From NCBI RefSeq assembly GCF_052115445.1, contig NZ_JBFRGR010000006.1:248001-312000 (forward strand): a stretch of DNA of 64,000 nucleotides, written 5' to 3'. Numbering within the stretch: position 1 is the stretch's first letter; every line of letters begins with the position of its first letter. Below are positions 7,580 through 16,229 of the stretch, piece by piece. Below the pieces are notes generated by a model. The model was given only the letters and a program-made list of their open reading frames with translations, did not search any database and was not told the DNA's origin. The translations under genes and the position numbers were made by a program. Source of the stretch: Paenibacillus_E sp052115445 (lineage in GTDB: Bacteria; Bacillota; Bacilli; Paenibacillales; NBRC-103111).

Positions 7580-8932
7580 ATGAATAAAAAACTGAATATT
7601 TGGCAGCTTACACCTCCGCAGATCCTAGTTTTAGGTTTCGCTGTTATCATTTTCATAGGAGCGGGACTATTGACGTTGCCACTCTCATCGGCGACAGGAC
7701 ATTCCATACCTTTTATTGATGCCTTTTTTACGGCAGTCTCTGCGACTTGTGTAACAGGGCTTGTTGTTGTGGATACCGGAAGTGCATATACGATGTTTGG
7801 GCAGATAGTTATTGTGTCTTTGATTCAAGTTGGCGGGCTTGGATTTATGACAATGGCGACATTAGTCGCTTTTGCTTTTCGTAAAAAAATTACTTTAAAA
7901 GAAAGGTTAGTCTTACAAGAAGCTTTCAACCAAGGCAGTATGGAAGGTATTGTCCGTTTGATCCGTAAAGTTATTATCTATTCCCTGTCCATTGAAGCCA
8001 TTGCTGCTGTTATCTTTACAATTCGGTTTTCTTTCGATTTTGGCTTTACTAGAGGTCTCTATTACGGCATCTGGCATGCTGTCTCCATGTTTAACAATGC
8101 GGGCTTTGATTTGTTCGGTACTGTGGATGCACCTTTTGTTTCTCTAACCGGATATGTCGGTGATTTTGTTGTTAATTTTGTTGCAATGATGCTGATTATT
8201 CTTGGAGGGATTGGATTTATTGTCATCTCCGATCTAATGGAATTTCGTAATAAGAGAAAGCTTTCTTTGCATTCAAAGGTCGTTCTAAGCATGAGCGGTT
8301 TACTCTTGTTAGTAGGTGCAGTTGGTATTTTTATATTCGAGTTTACAAATATCAGAACCCTAGGTTCATTAGATTTTGGCGCAAAAGTATTAGGATCCTT
8401 TTTTCAATCTGTAACAGCTCGAACGGCAGGGGCCAACACCGTGGACATTGGTGCGCTTCGTCAAGCTTCCCAATTTCTGCTCATCATTCTTATGTTTATT
8501 GGAGCTTCGCCAGGTTCAACTGGTGGTGGGATCAAGACAACTACGTTTACCATTCTGATTAGTGCAATCATCACGATGGTTCGTGGAAAAGAAGATATCG
8601 TCATTTATCGCTATCGCTTAGCGAAGGATCGTATTCTCAAAGCAATTACGTTATCCATGATGGCTTTATTCTTAGTCATTATCGTAACAATGATTTTATC
8701 CACGACGCAAGATTCATCATTTATCAAAATTTTGTTTGAAGTCACATCCGCATTTGGAACAGTAGGCCTTTCGATGGGATTGACACCAGAATTAACAACG
8801 TTTGGGAAAGTGCTTATCTGTATAACGATGTTTGCTGGACGACTTGGTACAATTACACTTGCTTATGCCTTACAGCCAAAGCAGGAAAAAGAATTATTTA
8901 GATACCCTGAGGGGAAAATTACGATTGGATAG
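7580..8932 (+). CDS. ktrB: Potassium uptake channel subunit KtrB (TrkH/KtrB family)
   Basis: This 450-residue membrane protein is the ion-translocating subunit of a Ktr potassium uptake system, which takes up K+ with Na+ dependence during osmotic adaptation. It has four repeated membrane-pore-membrane units. Selectivity-filter loops are visible, for example SATCVTGLVVVDT, SMFNNAGFDLFGT, TARTAGANTVDIG and SAFGTVGLSMGL. The gating-loop glycine stretch GASPGSTGGGIKTTTF is intact. The start has GGAGGCGC before the ATG. The regulatory subunit gene ktrA follows after 12 bases, so they form an operon. The symbol follows the linked KtrAB arrangement; sequence alone does not separate KtrB from KtrD. 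A TATAAT lies at 7468 but no good -35 was found, and I saw no c-di-AMP (ydaO) riboswitch upstream. Confidence 0.93.
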   Translation: MNKKLNIWQLTPPQILVLGFAVIIFIGAGLLTLPLSSATGHSIPFIDAFFTAVSATCVTGLVVVDTGSAYTMFGQIVIVSLIQVGGLGFMTMATLVAFAFRKKITLKERLVLQEAFNQGSMEGIVRLIRKVIIYSLSIEAIAAVIFTIRFSFDFGFTRGLYYGIWHAVSMFNNAGFDLFGTVDAPFVSLTGYVGDFVVNFVAMMLIILGGIGFIVISDLMEFRNKRKLSLHSKVVLSMSGLLLLVGAVGIFIFEFTNIRTLGSLDFGAKVLGSFFQSVTARTAGANTVDIGALRQASQFLLIILMFIGASPGSTGGGIKTTTFTILISAIITMVRGKEDIVIYRYRLAKDRILKAITLSMMALFLVIIVTMILSTTQDSSFIKILFEVTSAFGTVGLSMGLTPELTTFGKVLICITMFAGRLGTITLAYALQPKQEKELFRYPEGKITIG

Positions 8933-8944
8933 GTGTAAAACAAG

Positions 8945-9607
8945 ATGAAGAAGAAGCAATACGTTGTGGTAGGATTAGGCAGATTCGGGTCAAGTCTTTC
9001 TAGAGAACTTATGAAACTTGGTCATGAAGTTTTGGGGATTGATCTGGACGAGGAAGTCGTGAACGACATGAGTGATGAACTAACACATTCTGTTGTCGCG
9101 GACGCAACGGATGAAGATGTACTGAAATCGTTAGGTATTCGAAATTTCGATTGTGCTGTCATCGCCATCGGGGATGATATTCAATCCAGCATTTTGACAG
9201 CGATCGTAATGAAAGATTTGGGTGTAAGTCAAGTCGTTGCCAAAGCATTATCCGAGCTTCATGGAAAGGTGCTGACGAAATTAGGTGTCGATCGCGTCGT
9301 TTACCCGGAACGGGATATGGGCATTCGCGTGGCGCATCAATTGGTGACCCCTAATCTATTGGATTATATTGAAATTTCCAAAGACTACACAATTGTAGAG
9401 CTTTCAGTGCCAAAGCGGTTGTGCGGGTATACGATTCAACAGTTGGATCCACGAGCTAAATATGGCTGCAGTGTTGTGGCGATCAATAAGCAGACAGGGG
9501 TTATCATTGCGCCGCAAGCAGGTGATGTTGTGAATGAAAATGATATCATGGTGATCATCGGAACCAACAACCAAATTAATGAGTTTGAAAGTCAAGTTAT
9601 CGGCTGA
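8945..9607 (+). CDS. ktrA: Potassium uptake regulatory subunit KtrA (RCK protein)
   Basis: This 220-residue cytoplasmic RCK protein forms the ring that gates KtrB in response to ATP/ADP and, in relatives, to c-di-AMP. The TrkA-N Rossmann domain (residues 1-120) has GLGRFGSSLSREL and the acidic strand end GIDLDEEV. The TrkA-C domain (about 135-220), the usual c-di-AMP site, follows (SVPKRLCGYTIQQLDPRAKY to DIMVIIG). It lies 12 bases after ktrB in the same orientation. The order ktrB-ktrA is the reverse of that in Bacillus subtilis. A response regulator begins 57 bases later. Confidence 0.93.
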   Translation: MKKKQYVVVGLGRFGSSLSRELMKLGHEVLGIDLDEEVVNDMSDELTHSVVADATDEDVLKSLGIRNFDCAVIAIGDDIQSSILTAIVMKDLGVSQVVAKALSELHGKVLTKLGVDRVVYPERDMGIRVAHQLVTPNLLDYIEISKDYTIVELSVPKRLCGYTIQQLDPRAKYGCSVVAINKQTGVIIAPQAGDVVNENDIMVIIGTNNQINEFESQVIG

Positions 9608-9664
9608 TCCGAACACATACCAAGTCCTGCAGCAAGGGAATTTTCATATGAAGGTGGACAACGC

Positions 9665-10420
9665 ATGTATAAGGTACTCATGATCGAAGATGATGCGATG
9701 ATCGGTGATATGGTAACGTTGTATTTGAAGGAAGAGGGCTTCCATGTTATCCGAGAGGAGAATGGGACGAGTGGGATTGCCGCCATACCGCAATTTCAAC
9801 CTGATCTGATTCTGCTGGATTTGGTGCTGCCAGATATGGACGGGCTAGCGATTTGTCGCCAAGTTCGTGAGACCTCAAGTGTGCCGATCATGATAATTTC
9901 TATGAAGAATAAAATCGTTGAACGCGTCAACGCCCTAGGAGCGGGCGCAGATGACTTCATGTGCAAGCCATTTAGTATGCATGAATTGATTGCGAGAGCT
10001 CATGCGCTTATTCGCCGCGCTCAGAGATATCCAACCATGAATCAGTTTCCTGTGGCACAGTCGATACAAAAAGTACAGGAAGAAGTAAAACCGGCTAATC
10101 CAACTGTACTTGCGGCTATCATGGACAAGCAGGACAAGATAACACTGAATACGAACACACGTTCCATGAGTGTGTATGGTGAGATTGTTGAGACAACGTA
10201 TTCGGAATTCGAAATTATGAGATGCTTTATTAACAACCCGGGTCGCGTGTACAGTCGTGAAGATCTATTGCAAACCGTGCGTGGATTTGATTCTTTCGTG
10301 ACTGACAGGGCTATTGATGTACATATTGCAAATCTTCGGAAGAAGATCGAAGACAACCCCAAAGAGCCGAAATGGATTCGAACCGTTTGGGGTGTTGGAT
10401 ATAAATTTGTGCACATGTAA
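9665..10420 (+). CDS. OmpR-family response regulator without adjacent kinase
   Basis: This 251-residue two-component regulator has an N-terminal receiver (residues 1-118) with the acidic pair ED (8-9), phospho-acceptor D52 (LILLDLVLPDMDG), S79 in place of the common Thr, and K101 (CKPFS). The C-terminal winged helix (about 155-251) has the trans-activation loop and recognition helix (VTDRAIDVHIANLRKKIE, then RTVWGVGYKF). The linker between domains is unusually long (about residues 120-155, with Gln/Val/Pro). The ATG has GAAGGTGG before it. No histidine kinase gene is next to it; the next gene is a convergent LysR regulator. It may read through from ktrBA, which suggests a link to ion or osmotic stress, but this is only positional. 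Confidence 0.92.
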   Translation: MYKVLMIEDDAMIGDMVTLYLKEEGFHVIREENGTSGIAAIPQFQPDLILLDLVLPDMDGLAICRQVRETSSVPIMIISMKNKIVERVNALGAGADDFMCKPFSMHELIARAHALIRRAQRYPTMNQFPVAQSIQKVQEEVKPANPTVLAAIMDKQDKITLNTNTRSMSVYGEIVETTYSEFEIMRCFINNPGRVYSREDLLQTVRGFDSFVTDRAIDVHIANLRKKIEDNPKEPKWIRTVWGVGYKFVHM

Positions 10421-10434
10421 GTGTATGGTTCGGG

Positions 10435-11331
10435 CTAGCGGTGTTTAGCAAAATAGTTGATTGCCTGGGCGACGAATTTCATGGATTCCGCATTATCTGC
10501 CGAGTGATCGGAGTAGATGAGTGAGGTTGTTCGTTTCGTTTGTTCCAATTCTTGGAGTTCTCTTAAAATTAGTTCATTATTCTGAATTAAATCTTCACGT
10601 AAATAGGATTTGGGCAATAAGGTTGCCGTCTTACAGGTAGAGACGAGCCGAATGATCGCTTCGAAGGAATCGATCTCCATTTGAACATTAGGGAATATCG
10701 TGAAACGATTGAATAGCTCGTCCATCAGAATGCGATACCACGTACCTTTGGAAAAGAGGATCATCGGCAAATCATTCAAATCCTTCATCGTAATCTCCGC
10801 ACGATCGATCAAGGGATGTCCGGATGGGAGCACCAAGCTGAGATGGTCGTCGAACAAAGGCTCACAGTGTAGGCTTGTCGCATTAATTTGAGAGGCAACG
10901 ATGCCGATATCTACTTTGTTGTCTTTCACCAGGGAGACAATTTCATGTGTTTTGCCGGTAAGAAGCTTGATATCTGTGAGTGGATAGTCACGTAAATAAT
11001 CCGTGATGAGATCCGGCAGCGTAGACTGGAGTGTTGTTAGAGAGGCTCCAATGGTAAGTGATGACAGGCTGCCCGCGGCTTTGTAACTATGAAGAGCTTG
11101 CTTGAATTTCCGCTCCAGATGGCGTTTCTCTAAGGCATGGTCATAACAAATTTGCCCCGCTTTCGTTAACTCCAGTCTTTTCCCCTTTCGGATAAAAAGC
11201 TCCACGCCAAGCTCATCTTCTAGCTTCATAATTTTTCGCGATAGGGCAGGCTGTGAAATGTTTAACAATTGTGACGCTTTATTAAGGCTGACTTGTTCGA
11301 CTACGATGGCGAAGACTTCTAAAAGCTCCAA
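10435..11331 (-). CDS. LysR family regulator divergent from sdhCAB
   Basis: This 298-residue regulator has the LysR winged helix at the N-terminus (SLNKASQLLNISQPALSRKI) and a periplasmic-binding-like effector domain (about 90-295). The start is TTG at 11331, supported by GAGGG six bases before it. It is transcribed away from the sdhCAB operon, sharing about 270 bases of control region. LysR proteins often regulate the divergent neighbour, so control of succinate dehydrogenase, comparable to CcpC/CitR control of the TCA cycle in Bacillus, is plausible but inferred from position only. No co-inducer is evident. Its 3' end lies 14 bases from the end of the convergent response regulator. Confidence 0.88.
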   Translation of the reverse strand: MELLEVFAIVVEQVSLNKASQLLNISQPALSRKIMKLEDELGVELFIRKGKRLELTKAGQICYDHALEKRHLERKFKQALHSYKAAGSLSSLTIGASLTTLQSTLPDLITDYLRDYPLTDIKLLTGKTHEIVSLVKDNKVDIGIVASQINATSLHCEPLFDDHLSLVLPSGHPLIDRAEITMKDLNDLPMILFSKGTWYRILMDELFNRFTIFPNVQMEIDSFEAIIRLVSTCKTATLLPKSYLREDLIQNNELILRELQELEQTKRTTSLIYSDHSADNAESMKFVAQAINYFAKHR

Positions 11332-11503
11332 ACGTTTCCCTCATCTCTATATGTGAAATAGTTATAAGTAGATATAAAAAAACGGCACTTCCATTATAAG
11401 CGCGAAAGAGGTACGATGTACATGTCACAAATTATCTATATTTCGTGGACCTTTGTGTATAATCATTGACTGAATTGGCAAAATAGGCGTGGATGATTAT
11501 GGG

Positions 11504-11532
11504 TTGACGCTCGTTTGCGGCGAGAGTACAAT
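11504..11532 (+). promoter_or_regulatory. Sigma-A promoter of sdhCAB
   Basis: TTGACG (11504-11509) and TACAAT (11527-11532) are separated by 17 bp. The transcript start would be near 11540, which rules out a TTG at 11515 as the sdhC start and leaves a leader of about 65 nt. Nothing resembling a riboswitch was seen in the 11332-11503 control region; it should hold the LysR sites, which I could not define. Confidence 0.8.
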
Positions 11533-11604
11533 GATATGTGGCTTGTTTTGTCAAAACTTGTCGGATGTTTATTGAATTTTGTTGAGGGGGGAATTGGTTA
11601 CATT

Positions 11605-12258
11605 ATGAGTAATTCGTATTACTTTCGAAAGATCCACTCGTTACTAGGTGTCATTCCGGTGGGCTTCTTCCTTATTGAGCATTTGCTCACTAACTATGAA
11701 GCTACGAAAGGGCCTGAAGCCTTCGTGGATCAAATTAACTGGTTGAACGGTTTGCCGTTAGTATTGCTCATGGAAATCGTGGGGATCTGGCTTCCGCTTC
11801 TTTATCATGCCGTTTATGGACTTTATGTAGCGTACCAATCACGTAATAACGTATCAAGCTACGGGTATTTCCGTAATACGATGTTTATGTTGCAACGTGT
11901 GACAGGGGTACTTACTTTCTTGTTCATTGCATGGCATCTATTCGAGACTCGTGTTCAGGTTGCTTTAGGCAATGTGGCACATGAAGAACTTGGTAGAACG
12001 ATGCATGATATTGCAACGAATCCAGTTATTTTCACGTTATATCTAGTTGGGATTGTTTCTGCAACATTCCATTTCACGAACGGCCTATGGTCATTCCTAG
12101 TGAGCTGGGGTATTACAATTGGACCGCGTGCGCAACGCTTTTCGACAATCATTACAATGGGCTTGTTCGTTCTAATGACGGTGATGTTTATCATGTCATT
12201 AACTGCGTTTACAGGTACAGAATTTTCAGTTCCAGTAGAAGCGCATACGGGGCATTAA
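11605..12258 (+). CDS. sdhC: Succinate dehydrogenase cytochrome b558 subunit
   Basis: SdhC is the membrane anchor of succinate:menaquinone oxidoreductase (complex II). It holds two haems b and passes electrons to menaquinone. The 217-residue protein has five predicted membrane helices. Candidate haem-ligand histidines are in IHSLLGVIPVGFFLIEHLL, LLYHAVYGLYV, FIAWHLFETRV and ATFHFTNGLWSF, all matching Bacillus SdhC. The start is the ATG at 11605, after GAGGGGGG; earlier in-frame codons lie upstream of the likely transcription start. The gene sdhA begins 16 bases downstream, so sdhC-sdhA-sdhB form one operon ending in a strong terminator. Confidence 0.95.
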   Translation: MSNSYYFRKIHSLLGVIPVGFFLIEHLLTNYEATKGPEAFVDQINWLNGLPLVLLMEIVGIWLPLLYHAVYGLYVAYQSRNNVSSYGYFRNTMFMLQRVTGVLTFLFIAWHLFETRVQVALGNVAHEELGRTMHDIATNPVIFTLYLVGIVSATFHFTNGLWSFLVSWGITIGPRAQRFSTIITMGLFVLMTVMFIMSLTAFTGTEFSVPVEAHTGH

Positions 12259-12274
12259 GGGAGGGTGAACAGAA

Positions 12275-14038
12275 GTGGCTAATTCAAAAATCATCGTCGT
12301 CGGCGGAGGCCTTGCGGGACTCATGGCGACAATTAAAGCAGCAGAGGCCGGAGTACATGTACAATTGTTCTCCTTAGTTCCTGTGAAACGTTCCCACTCC
12401 GTATGTGCGCAAGGCGGCATTAACGGTGCGGTGAATACGAAGGGTGAAGGTGACTCCACGTGGGAGCACTTTGACGATACAGTATACGGGGGAGATTTCT
12501 TAGCGAATCAACCTCCTGTTAAAGCATTATGCGACGCAGCTCCAGGCATTATTCATTTGATGGACCGGATGGGCGTTATGTTTAACCGTACACCAGAAGG
12601 TTTGCTTGATTTCCGTCGTTTCGGTGGTACCAAATATCACCGTACAGCGTTCGCAGGAGCAACAACGGGTCAACAATTGCTGTATGCGCTCGACGAACAA
12701 GTTCGTCGTTGGGAAACAGCGGGTCTCGTAACGAAATTCGAACACTGGGAATTCCTGGGTTCGGTTATTGATGACGAAGGCGTATGCCGTGGTATCGCAG
12801 CACAAGATTTGCGCAGCATGGAAATTCAAACGTTCCCAGCTGATGCGGTTATCTTGGCAACAGGCGGTCCTGGTATCATTTTCGGCAAAACAACGAATTC
12901 CGTTATTAACACAGGTACGGCAGCAAGTGCGGTTTACCAACAAGGTGTGAAATACGCGAATGGTGAAATGATTCAAATTCACCCGACGGCGATTCCGGGA
13001 GACGACAAGCTGCGCTTGATGTCCGAATCAGCACGTGGTGAGGGTGGACGTATTTGGACTTACAAAGACGGTAAGCCTTGGTACTTCCTTGAAGAGAAAT
13101 ATCCAGCCTACGGTAACCTTGTGCCTCGTGATATTGCAACGCGTGAGATTTTCTCCGTGTGTATGGATCAGAAGCTTGGTATTAATGGCGAGAACATGGT
13201 TTACTTGGATCTTTCTCATAAAGACCCGAAAGAGCTTGATATTAAGCTCGGCGGTATTATGGAAATTTACGAGAAGTTCATGGGTGATGACCCGCGTAAA
13301 ATTCCAATGAAAATTTTCCCAGCGGTTCATTATTCCATGGGCGGCATGTGGGTTGACTATAACATGATGACGAACATTCCAGGCCTATTCGCAGCAGGTG
13401 AGTGTGAGTATCAGCATCACGGTGCAAACCGTTTGGGCGCGAACTCTCTCGTTTCCGCGATTTATGACGGCATGGTTTCTGGTCCTAAAGCGGTTGAGTA
13501 TATTCGCGGCTTATCCAAGCATGCGGATGATACGTCCTCCATCATTTATGATCGTGAGAAGAAACGCCATCAAGATCGTTATGAGAGCTTGCTCAAAATG
13601 AACAACGGTACGGAAAATGCGTACGTGCTTCATAAAGAGCTTGGCGACATGATGAATGCTAATATGACGGTTGTTCGTTACAACGATCGTTTGACTGAAA
13701 CGATTGGCAAGATCAAGGATTTGAAAGAGCGTTACAACAACATCAACATCACAGATACGGCACGTTGGAACAACCAAGGAGTTGCGTTCACGCGCCAACT
13801 TTGGAACATGTTCGAGCTTGCAGAAGCGATGACAGTTGGTGCGTTGATGCGTGATGAGAGTCGTGGCGCGCATTACAAGCCTGAATTCCCAGAGCGTGAT
13901 GATGATAACTTCATGAAAACGACAATCGCAGACTGGACGCCAGATGGTCCTAAGATTTCGTATGATGAAATTGATGTATCGTTGATTAAACCTCGTAAAC
14001 GTGACTACTCCACGGAGAAGAAAAAGGAGGGATCCTGA
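12275..14038 (+). CDS. sdhA: Succinate dehydrogenase flavoprotein subunit
   Basis: SdhA oxidises succinate to fumarate in the TCA cycle. The 587-residue length equals the Bacillus type. Visible features are the FAD-binding Rossmann motif (VVGGGLAGLMATIKAAEAG), the covalent FAD histidine region (RSHSVCAQGGING), the substrate and active-site stretch (HPTAIPGDDKLRLMSESARG) and the capping segment (HYSMGGMWVD, GANRLGANSL). The start is GTG with GGGAGGGTG upstream. It is directly followed by sdhB with two bases between stop and start. Confidence 0.97.
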   Translation: MANSKIIVVGGGLAGLMATIKAAEAGVHVQLFSLVPVKRSHSVCAQGGINGAVNTKGEGDSTWEHFDDTVYGGDFLANQPPVKALCDAAPGIIHLMDRMGVMFNRTPEGLLDFRRFGGTKYHRTAFAGATTGQQLLYALDEQVRRWETAGLVTKFEHWEFLGSVIDDEGVCRGIAAQDLRSMEIQTFPADAVILATGGPGIIFGKTTNSVINTGTAASAVYQQGVKYANGEMIQIHPTAIPGDDKLRLMSESARGEGGRIWTYKDGKPWYFLEEKYPAYGNLVPRDIATREIFSVCMDQKLGINGENMVYLDLSHKDPKELDIKLGGIMEIYEKFMGDDPRKIPMKIFPAVHYSMGGMWVDYNMMTNIPGLFAAGECEYQHHGANRLGANSLVSAIYDGMVSGPKAVEYIRGLSKHADDTSSIIYDREKKRHQDRYESLLKMNNGTENAYVLHKELGDMMNANMTVVRYNDRLTETIGKIKDLKERYNNINITDTARWNNQGVAFTRQLWNMFELAEAMTVGALMRDESRGAHYKPEFPERDDDNFMKTTIADWTPDGPKISYDEIDVSLIKPRKRDYSTEKKKEGS

Positions 14039-14040
14039 TC

Positions 14041-14805
14041 ATGGCGGAGACACTAAGCGCAACGAAAACAGTGAAGTTTATCGTGACTCGTCAAGAGAGT
14101 CCGGATTCCAAACCGTACACAGAGGAGTTTGAAGTTCCTTACCGCGCGAACATGAACGTGATCAGCGGTTTGATGGAAGTTCAGCGTAATCCTAAGAATG
14201 CGAATGGCGACAAAACAACACCAGTTTGTTGGGAATCCAACTGTCTGGAAGAAGTATGTGGCGCTTGTTCCATGGTTATCAATGGGAAGCCGCGTCAAGC
14301 TTGTTCCGCGCTTGTAGATAAGCTGGAGCAGCCGATTCGTGTAGCACCAATGAGCACATTCCCTGTTATGCGTGACCTTGTTATCGACCGTGGACGCATG
14401 TTCAACGCGTTGAAAAAGGTTAAAGCATGGGTACCAATCGACGGAACCTACGATCTTGGTCCTGGACCGCGTATGGCTGAGTCGAAGCGTCAATGGGCTT
14501 ATGAGTTGTCCAAATGTATGACATGCGGCGTGTGTCTGGAAGCTTGTCCGAACGTAAACGACAAAAACTCGTTTATCGGGCCTTCCGCACTTTCCCAAGT
14601 TCGTCTATTCAATGCTCACCCAACGGGTGAGATGAACAAAGACGAGCGTTTGGATACGCTGATGACAGACGGCGGTATCGAAGGCTGCGGTAACTCGCAG
14701 AACTGCGTACGCTCCTGTCCGAAGGGTATTCCGCTTACGACGTCAATCGCAGCTTTGAATGCGGACACGACGAAGCACTTGTTCAAGAAATGGTTAGGCG
14801 TGTAA
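14041..14805 (+). CDS. sdhB: Succinate dehydrogenase iron-sulfur subunit
   Basis: SdhB carries electrons from FAD to the haems. It has the N-terminal ferredoxin-like domain with the [2Fe-2S] ligands (CWESNCLEEVCGACSM, then QAC) and the C-terminal domain with [4Fe-4S] (CMTCGVCLEACPN) and [3Fe-4S] ligands (CGNSQNCVRSCPKG). At 254 residues it matches Bacillus SdhB. The ribosome binding site AAGGAGGGATC lies inside the end of sdhA, so translation of the two is tightly coupled. It is the last gene of the operon. Confidence 0.97.
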   Translation: MAETLSATKTVKFIVTRQESPDSKPYTEEFEVPYRANMNVISGLMEVQRNPKNANGDKTTPVCWESNCLEEVCGACSMVINGKPRQACSALVDKLEQPIRVAPMSTFPVMRDLVIDRGRMFNALKKVKAWVPIDGTYDLGPGPRMAESKRQWAYELSKCMTCGVCLEACPNVNDKNSFIGPSALSQVRLFNAHPTGEMNKDERLDTLMTDGGIEGCGNSQNCVRSCPKGIPLTTSIAALNADTTKHLFKKWLGV

Positions 14806-14822
14806 GCGACGCTGACTGATAG

Positions 14823-14857
14823 AAAGGCCTAGCACCTCTGGTGCTGGGCCTTTTTTT
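14823..14857 (+). terminator. Terminator of sdhCAB
   Basis: AGGCCTAGCACC pairs with GGTGCTGGGCCT (one G-U pair), followed by seven T. Confidence 0.93.
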
Positions 14858-14868
14858 GGTTTTTCGGG

Positions 14869-14893
14869 AGTACTTCCGATAACTAGAAGTACT
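14869..14893. promoter_or_regulatory. Inverted repeat AGTACTTC-N9-GAAGTACT
   Basis: Perfect 8-bp arms separated by 9 bases, just after the sdh terminator and about 220 bases before nanA. There is no T run, so it is not a terminator. It could be a protein-binding site. The rest of 14894-15111 contains a likely nanA leader but no confident promoter: TTTACA at 15043 and GATAAT at 15064 are only 15 bp apart. Confidence 0.4.
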
Positions 14894-15111
14894 GTGCAAT
14901 TTGTAATTGCATCGTGGAAGAAAAAAGGGAAATACTACTTGCAGGTGAGAGCTATGACAATTTCAAAACATAACCTAGCAAATCCAGAGGAGGAAGGGGT
15001 TGGTGGAAATATTTTTTATAAAATATAAAATGGTGAAATTAATTTACAGAATGGCGTTTTTATGATAATGTTGATCTTGCCAAACATTATAAACATTAGG
15101 AGGGGAATTCA

Positions 15112-16026
15112 TTGAGATTAGAAAAATTCCATGGAATCATACCAGCATTTTACGCATGCTATGACGATCAAGGTGATATCTCAGAAGCCCGAACCAACGC
15201 ATTATGTGATTATTTGTATGAAAAAAAAGTCAATGGGGTTTATGTCGGGGGAAGTTCCGGTGAATGTATTTACCAAAACCTTGACGAACGCAAAGCGGTG
15301 CTTAGCTATGTGGCAAACCGTTTGAAAGGCAAAATGACGTTGATTGCCCATGTAGGGGCACCTTCTACTAGAGACAGCATTGCATTGGCGAAACATGCAG
15401 CTGAATTGGGATATGATGCTCTATCTGCGATCCCGCCTATTTATTTCAAGCTGCCAGATAGTTCTGTTTATAAATATTGGAATGAAATTATCGATGCAAC
15501 TCCACTAGACTTTATTATATATAACATTCCGCAAACGACAGGTTATACATTAACTCCGGCGCTATTTGAGAAGCTTCTTGCTAACCCGAAAGTAATCGGT
15601 GTGAAAAACTCCTCAATGCCAACGATGGATATCGAACGATTCAAAAGAGTCGGCGGAGACAACGTTGTTGTATTCAATGGCCCTGACGAACAGTATGTCG
15701 CTGGAAGAATTATGGGAGCTGATGGTGGAATCGGCGGCACTTACGCGGCTATGCCGGAATTATTCTTACAAGCTAATGAACTCTTCCTTCAAGGTAAGTT
15801 TGAAGAAGCGAAACGCATCCAAAGCTGTATTAATGACATCATTATCGCGCTTTGCTCACAGAATGGATCCATGTATGCCGTTATTAAAGAAGTACTGAAT
15901 CGCAGAGGCGTGAACATTGGCAGCGTTAGAGGGCCGTTAGAAGGCATCAGCAATGAAGACTTAGGACGAATAGATAACATTGTGACAATGATCGATGAAG
16001 CGATTCAGGAATTTTGTAAACGATGA
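15112..16026 (+). CDS. nanA: N-acetylneuraminate lyase
   Basis: NanA splits N-acetylneuraminate into N-acetylmannosamine and pyruvate, the first step of sialic acid catabolism. It is a 304-residue class I aldolase of the DapA/NAL family. The GGSSGECIYQ loop, Y137 (YNIPQTTGYTL) and the Schiff-base K165 (GVKNSS) are present; the last two fall at the numbering known for E. coli NanA. The start is TTG, six bases after AGGAGGGG. The following genes (NanE, ROK kinase, NanQ) make NanA far more likely than dihydrodipicolinate synthase. Its stop overlaps the start of an SGNH hydrolase remnant by four bases (ATGA). Confidence 0.9.
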   Translation: MRLEKFHGIIPAFYACYDDQGDISEARTNALCDYLYEKKVNGVYVGGSSGECIYQNLDERKAVLSYVANRLKGKMTLIAHVGAPSTRDSIALAKHAAELGYDALSAIPPIYFKLPDSSVYKYWNEIIDATPLDFIIYNIPQTTGYTLTPALFEKLLANPKVIGVKNSSMPTMDIERFKRVGGDNVVVFNGPDEQYVAGRIMGADGGIGGTYAAMPELFLQANELFLQGKFEEAKRIQSCINDIIIALCSQNGSMYAVIKEVLNRRGVNIGSVRGPLEGISNEDLGRIDNIVTMIDEAIQEFCKR

Positions 16027-16211
16027 AAAAAACCATTGTATGCTTTGGGGACTCCAACACATGGGGCTACAATGCAAAAACGGGTTCAAGATTCGATGAG
16101 GAGATGAGATGGACGAGCCATCTCGCCTTCACATGTAGGGAGTCGTACACGGTTATAGCAGAGGGGCTCAGTTGCCAAAGTTTATACAAAGTCAGATCGC
16201 ATCTAGAATAA
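16023..16211 (+). pseudogene. Truncated SGNH/GDSL hydrolase (only the N-terminal block remains)
   Basis: The 62-residue frame starts with the SGNH block I (MKKTIVCFGDSNTWGYN, nucleophile Ser in GDSN) and continues to VIAEGL, where family members proceed to block II and the catalytic Asp/His about 150 residues later. Here the similarity stops after about 52 residues and the frame ends. Intact SGNH hydrolases have about 200 residues, so this is a remnant. Its ATG overlaps the nanA stop (ATGA), which means it was once translationally coupled. In sialic acid operons this position would suit a sialate O-acetylesterase. The ABC importer begins 18 bases later. Confidence 0.75.
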
Positions 16212-16229
16212 TAGACAAGGGGTAGATTT

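Noticed and set aside
11341..11380. CcpC-type ATAA-N7-TTAT box between the LysR gene and sdhC
   Set aside because: A/T-rich words are present but neither the spacing nor both half-sites match.
11515..11604. Upstream in-frame TTG as the start of sdhC (30 more residues)
   Set aside because: It lies before the likely transcription start of the TTGACG/TACAAT promoter and lacks a ribosome binding site; the ATG at 11605 fits the family.
14954..15028. A 24-codon frame (MTISKHNLANPEEE...) with GCAGGTGAGAG before the ATG, upstream of nanA
   Set aside because: Possible leader peptide, but too short and without a regulatory structure to support it.
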